Part shown: positions 59,418 through 64,000 of the stretch, one piece after another | Layout: each line of letters starts with the position of its first letter | How positions within the stretch are numbered: position 1 is the first letter of the stretch | Assembly (NCBI GenBank): GCA_029378245.1 | Contig: JARKIF010000018.1 | Coordinates: 1,116,001-1,180,000 of the forward strand | DNA: 64,000 bases | Direction: 5' to 3' | Origin: Roridomyces roridus | Taxonomy: Eukaryota > Basidiomycota > Agaricomycetes > Agaricales > Mycenaceae | Notes under the pieces: model-generated | What the model was told of the DNA's origin: nothing | The model's input: the letters and a program-made list of their open reading frames with translations, nothing else | Database searches by the model: none | Made by a program: the position numbers and the translations under genes

Positions 59418-62400
59418 ATGAACAAGATCCAAGCCAAGGTGCGTCCGCAGCCATTGCTGGTCCGACCAATCTGACTCTATCTCAGGTCAAACGCGCCATG
59501 CAGCGGCTCTCGCGGGCACCCCCACCTCTCCCTGTCCCTGCCCCTGCAGCACTACGGGAAACGATCAGGCCATCCTGGGGTTTTGATGCATCGCAAGGCT
59601 CTAATTAGAGTCGGATGCGCGATGCATCGTTGGCTCTAATTAGAGACCCTCGCGATGCATCGCGCTAGAAGGCTTACCTTATTTAGCATTCATCCGAGGC
59701 ATGCCGTTCCCGCTGGCACGGCGGCGTCGTCAGGCCGACAATTGGCGGGACAGAGTCGGGTGGCGGTGTCTGGGGCGGGACTGTCATTCTCGGAATTTCT
59801 TTTGAATCTGCCAGTGCTGGCGTCCCTTCGAATGGCAAAGCTGTTGCCCTACGTTCAACTCCTGGGTGGGAACCCGCCTTTGCATTCCTTCTTCTTTCCC
59901 TCTATTACGGTTGCGCGGTCATGGGTGTCCTGTGCCGCGTCTGTTCTGCGTTTGCTCGACAAATTGATTCGGGCTCGGCAAGGGCTCGGAGCAACTGTAC
60001 AATCACCAAACAATCACCGATGGCTTGGTTGGCAGTCGGCGTTTAAAATTAAGTAACCGGCTTTCGTTCCTCCGCCATCCCTCCCCTTGCTCTGCTACTT
60101 GCATGCTTCCAGTTGCATGCTCCACTGTATAACTGGGCCCTGGCTTGTCTCTTCTCTCAGCTGGTGCTGCGATTTCCCAGCATTTGCTATCCCGGCCAGC
60201 GTTGATCGTGAATGGCGGATTCTAATTTCTTGTTGGATTCATGCCAATCGAACTGTCTTGGGTCTTGACCACTGGCTACTGGCTGCCTTGGGATCCAACA
60301 ACCGCGTAGTGTTCTAGAATCGGTCACATCTCTGCTGTGAGTAATCGCGGGTGCCTTTTTTGGTGGACCCTCTTCGCGCCGCCCCGCGCTTTCGGCATTC
60401 AGCAAGCCTCTTCGTCAACGGAGCTGAGCGACCGTGGAAACACACCAGCGGCCCTTCTAATTGAGGCCTGGATCCAGCAAAAATAGAAACACCCTCCAAT
60501 TGTCCAGGAGCACTGGGCAATCAGACTATACAACCCAAGAGCGTTGTCATTTGCCCAGGCTGCTCGAAGCTTTTTATTTATCTTGATAGTCCTCTATGGA
60601 CTCGATAACCCAAATAATACCTCCTTACTTCATTTGCCAGGGAAATGTTCCACACTAGTTGCACAATGCCAGGTCAGGCTGAATCCTACAGAGATGCACG
60701 TTACTTTTCAAACCAAATCGTGTCGCAACATCGATCTTCTTCAATTCATGAGGCATCAACGAGTTCAGGCTACATACCTGCTTGGTTACATTCATAGAAC
60801 TCATATCCGTTGTCAGAGACTTTAAAAACAGTCTACACGATGTACACAAGATGATACTTTCCGTCTCCGATCTGCGTGACCAGATGCGTGACATTCTTCG
60901 AATCGTAATTTCCCTCTCGTCTCCATAGTTCAACTGCTTTCAAGAACACCATCGATCTTGGTTCAGAGTTCAAGCGACAACTGCCGACTCGAATTTTCTC
61001 TCAGACTTCCCTGGCAGCTGCTATAGATCGTTCTTTTCGGTTCCGATGTATAGTGTGACTGCGTTACATCAACGAGACGCTTTTACCATTTCTCGCTGAC
61101 CCTGCCACAGTCTAAGATGCTGGACACGGAGGAAAATGGGAATTCATTGAGTCTTCTACGATTGAGCTACACAACATCTCCGAGCACTAAAATGTACCCA
61201 TTCCCAAGCCCACAGGGATGAGGCCGCTGTAGCTGCTGGCGGCTACATCGCGAGCAATGCAGCTCCCTCGCACGACCAGCCTTTCCCGACGTCTCCCGTG
61301 AGACGCTCGCAGATGCCCGGGCCGCGTCTACTCCGAGTGTAGCCAAGAAATCCGCACCAAGGGCCAAGGCTGCTCAGACGACGCTCGGCACCGCCCTCGC
61401 ATCTCCCTGAATCCATACCGAAAACGCCCCTCCCTCCGAGCCCCGCCGTCCCATCCGCAGTGGACCCTAGCTACCCCACCGGCCCACCGGTGCCCTCGCC
61501 ATTCGACGCACCACCCCGTCAATTGGAGGGAAGAGAGCCGCGACAAGGGTGAGAGGCATGAGTGTCCCGCGATCGCTCAATGCGAACGAACAGCACCTGC
61601 CGGGCGCAGCACCACGATCGCAACAACCGCACGGATATCCCGTGGAGGTGCATACGGTGCGGATGAACACCACGCCATGTCCAGCCACACCGCAATCGAG
61701 AGAGGGTACGGGGAGAGCCCCTGTGTACAGGCTACGTGCGCAGCAAACGGATGTAAAATGAGGTCATGGCGAGAGTTTCCATGCCATCGCAAAGAGTCTC
61801 GTGTGCAATGAGGAACACGAGTTAGGGAAGAAACAACAGGCGCACCGTCAGTCCCCCGAGCTTCGAGTCCAGCCTCAATCCCAGCCACCCACTATCGGAT
61901 ACGTCGGATACGTCGGAGACGAACGACCGCCATACTTGCTTGCGCGCGCGAGGGGCCATTTTCAATCCATGGAGCCTCCTCTGCGACCGAGAAAAGGCCA
62001 GGATCCTCCGCCGCCACAGGGGAAAGGGAGTGCCGCACCAAGGCTCGAGGTGCTGCCATATTGAAAGCGAGGCGGTCAGACAGTGAGCGGTGGTCGTTGC
62101 CAGATGAGTAGGTGTCACGAGAGGGTAGGGATGAGGAGAAGCCCCGAGGGCACGTCGGCGTCGTCAGTGTGGTCAGAGCGCGATGCTGGCAAATCATGGC
62201 AGAAGAAAGGCCGAAGCTAACATGTGTCAACAAATCCCTTTTGAGAAGGGCGGCCATTAATGCATTACGAAACCATGTTGCACGGACCAGCGACGACGAG
62301 CAAGCGAGAACAACGCCATCGACGGTGAGCACTGACCGTGGATGTTGACTGTCTGAAAAAGGGACTGCCTCTAACGCGATGCATCGCGAGCTATTCTAAT

Positions 62401-63348
62401 GAGAGCGAACGATGCATCGCGATAAAGTCTCTAATTAGAGCCCGCGATGCATCGCTCCCCCAGCATCTGGTGAAACGATCACCGGCGACCCGAGGCTGCC
62501 ACTGGAGCTTGAGCGCGAGATTTTCGAGCTTGTGGTGGCTACAGACCTCCCAGAGGACTAGTATTGGTCACATCAGCATGTTGGGGACACCACGTTGGTC
62601 CTACCACAGGTGTGTCGGAGAGTCCAAAGTTGGTGAGTAACCGCCTCCGTCGCTCCATGTCTGTCGTGTAACAAGAGCCACACAGGATCGAACCCTTTAT
62701 CTAGCGAGTCGCGCTTCTTCAGAACTACAATGGCAAGGACCCCATCTCGTCGTTCCTTGCCACCGTCGAGGCCCGGCCAGCCACCTTCTTCGCTGCCCAT
62801 GTCAAGCATCTCTATCTCGACCGCCCTGCACCCCTCTACGCCGTCCAGCGCATCCTCAGCGTCTGCACCGGCGTCGTGAGCTTCGGCTGCCACCATCCAT
62901 ACACCGCCCTTGCTCCCTTCTTGTCCTCACTCCCTCTGAGAGCTATCATTCCCTGTCAATCGACACTTCCACACTGGTCCTCCAGTCTCACCCACCTCGG
63001 CCTCTCCTCCTCCCTCCCTGCCTCAGCCCCCGCCACCCTCCTCACCTCCCATCACTCACCCACCTCACCGTCGACTACTCGGCCCTCCCTGATCCCGATG
63101 TGCCGGGTATGGGCTCCGTGCTCACCTCGTTCCTTGCCGCAGCGCCCCACGCGCACTGTCTCGTCCTCCTCACGGGCGCCAAGACCGAGTACCGCTGGGC
63201 GCTACGGCGGCTTCGGGACGATGCGTTTGTTGATAAGCGCGTTTATGTGCATCTGGGCCCGGTGGGAGATGGGCCGTGGCATGCGTGGAGTTGGCGCTTG
63301 CCGGATTGTTTTGATGTGGTGGAGAAGGAGCTTCAACGGCGGCGTTAG
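59418..63348 (+). pseudogene. F-box-like gene A' (right arm), split by a transposon and frameshifted
   Basis: ATG 59418 (MNKIQA) is followed by a 47-bp intron and an exon with a proline-rich linker that is cut at 59,567 by a 2.9-kb element. Coding resumes at 62,472 with ITGDPRLPLELEREIFELVV, an F-box-like motif, and the second duplicated target copy. Another intron lies near 62,630-62,690. Near 63,040 one base is missing relative to copy A, shifting the frame before the PSLTHLTVDYSALPDPD block. The C-terminal GMGSVLTSFLAAAPH to ELQRRR region ends at 63348. Two independent lesions make it a pseudogene. Confidence 0.65.
59558..62481. mobile_element. 2.9-kb MULE-like element inside F-box A'
   Basis: The element spans 59568-62471, flanked by the 10-bp direct repeat GAAACGATCA (59558-59567 and 62472-62481). 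Inverted ends of about 100 bp carry alternating GATGCATCGC and CTCTAATTAGAG palindromic motifs at 59,585-59,670 and 62,370-62,455. The interior (59.7-62.35 kb) has only short frames; no transposase was recognised. The left-arm copy A keeps the uninterrupted equivalent of the target (about 4725-4740), which supports the insertion. A related motif cluster is at 9.58-9.65 kb. Long terminal repeats plus a 10-bp duplication suggest Mutator-like ancestry. Confidence 0.8.
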
Positions 63349-63354
63349 ACAGGT

Positions 63355-63799
63355 GCGCTCTTGCTGATGCTGCGGGCAAGGCCCTTCTTGCGGGGTGGAA
63401 TGATATTTCGCGCACGGAGACACGGAAGGTTCACCCTGAAGTCTGGTCGGTGCGTCGGACGCATGATGAGATTCGATGAGATGGAGATGCTGTTACCGAT
63501 GATGTTCCACTTTCGTCGAATCGTATCAAGCCAATGCATTTTACCGATTAATACACATCACCGTTGGCTTCGGACCCAAGTGTTAACTCAGTGAAATCTA
63601 AAGCGCCTCTCTTTGTTCTCTGTCGTGGGGGAAAAGACCACGGTTCCTTTCGCGTACATAGTCTTTGCATGCAAGGGATTTTCAAAACTTCGGGTGCAAT
63701 TGCCAAGAATCCGTAGGTTCACCCGTGAATTCAGTGAACAGTGAAATGTGGCAAGTGGAATACACCTCCTCCATAAACACAAGCGCCGAACTTCAAAAT
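63355..63799. other. Inverted copy of 3.45-3.89 kb
   Basis: A non-coding stretch between A' and D' that matches the left-arm spacer between A and D in inverse orientation, for example around TTCGTCGAATCGT (63,513) and its counterpart near 3,690. It supports the duplication being one long inverted block. Confidence 0.55.
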
Positions 63800-64000
63800 T
63801 TAATCGTCGTCCGAATAATGGAACACCGCAAATCCAGCCTCTGAATGAATTGCCTTTCTGCTACATTCCTCCCACTGCCCACCGACCTTCCTCTCAGCTA
63901 TTTCACCTATTGGAAAATGAATGAATTCGCCGAAATCATTGGCAGCCCTTCAGAGTTGGAGAGGTGTTGGCCCAAATTTGCAAAGCCGCACGGTCGTTAT
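63800..64000 (-). pseudogene. F-box family copy D' (right arm), cut by window end
   Basis: The last exon (63,910-63,800, with a W-E-E-C motif and TAA stop) and the end of the preceding exon (WANTSPTLKGC, 64,000-63,946) of a B-type F-box gene. The splice donor expected after the RGC/KGC block is missing here, so the copy may be damaged. The rest lies beyond the window. Confidence 0.5.

Noticed and set aside
59655..60056. 133-codon frame inside the 2.9-kb element as a transposase
   Set aside because: No catalytic or zinc motif, no splice-linked continuation, and hydrophobic composition unlike a transposase.

Overview
The window looks like nuclear DNA of an agaricomycete (mushroom-forming basidiomycete). 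The genes are cut by many 45-60 bp introns, F-box-like protein genes of mushroom type are numerous, a tRNA gene has a short anticodon-loop intron, and DNA-transposon remains are dense. No bacterial or organellar signature is visible. All gene models were built by hand from reading frames and splice signals, and nothing was compared with a database.

The most interesting region is 13.6-32.7 kb, a candidate secondary-metabolite cluster. A single 18-exon gene encodes a reducing polyketide synthase (KS-AT-DH-degenerate ER-KR-ACP-thioester reductase, about 2,281 aa). Convergent to it is a flavin-dependent halogenase gene. Next come a LovC-like stand-alone enoyl reductase, a class A FAD monooxygenase and a glutathione-S-transferase-like gene. 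My inference is that the synthase borrows the separate enoyl reductase because its own ER lacks a clear NADPH site, that the chain leaves reductively as an aldehyde or alcohol, and that the product is chlorinated and oxidised. The core genes are intact. The monooxygenase and GST frames each contain breaks, so the last steps may be decaying.

Flanks: the left end (about 1-7.8 kb) and right end (about 56.5-64 kb) are a large mirror-image duplication. Four F-box-like genes (called D, A, B, C here) lie in one order and orientation on the left and in exactly the reversed arrangement on the right (C', B', A', D'). B' and C' are intact. Left B has a stop at the start of the F-box, left C has two frameshifts, both A copies are broken, and A' also carries a 2.9-kb transposon whose empty site survives in the left arm. 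Other intact genes are a 7-TM-like membrane protein (10.8-12.1 kb; inverted truncated copy at 38.2-38.9 kb), F-box genes at 7.9 and 33.8 kb, a proline-rich agaricomycete protein (36.2 kb), a single-pass membrane protein (45.4-46.5 kb; truncated copy beside the tRNA at 50.5 kb) and a secreted RNase T2 (54.7-56.0 kb).

The stretch from 39 to 54.4 kb is mostly mobile DNA: a multi-exon transposase-like gene (39.9-45.2 kb), hAT-type remnants (47.8-50.2 kb), and several small non-autonomous elements with clean terminal inverted repeats and target-site duplications. Three of these sit inside exons of older transposon genes.
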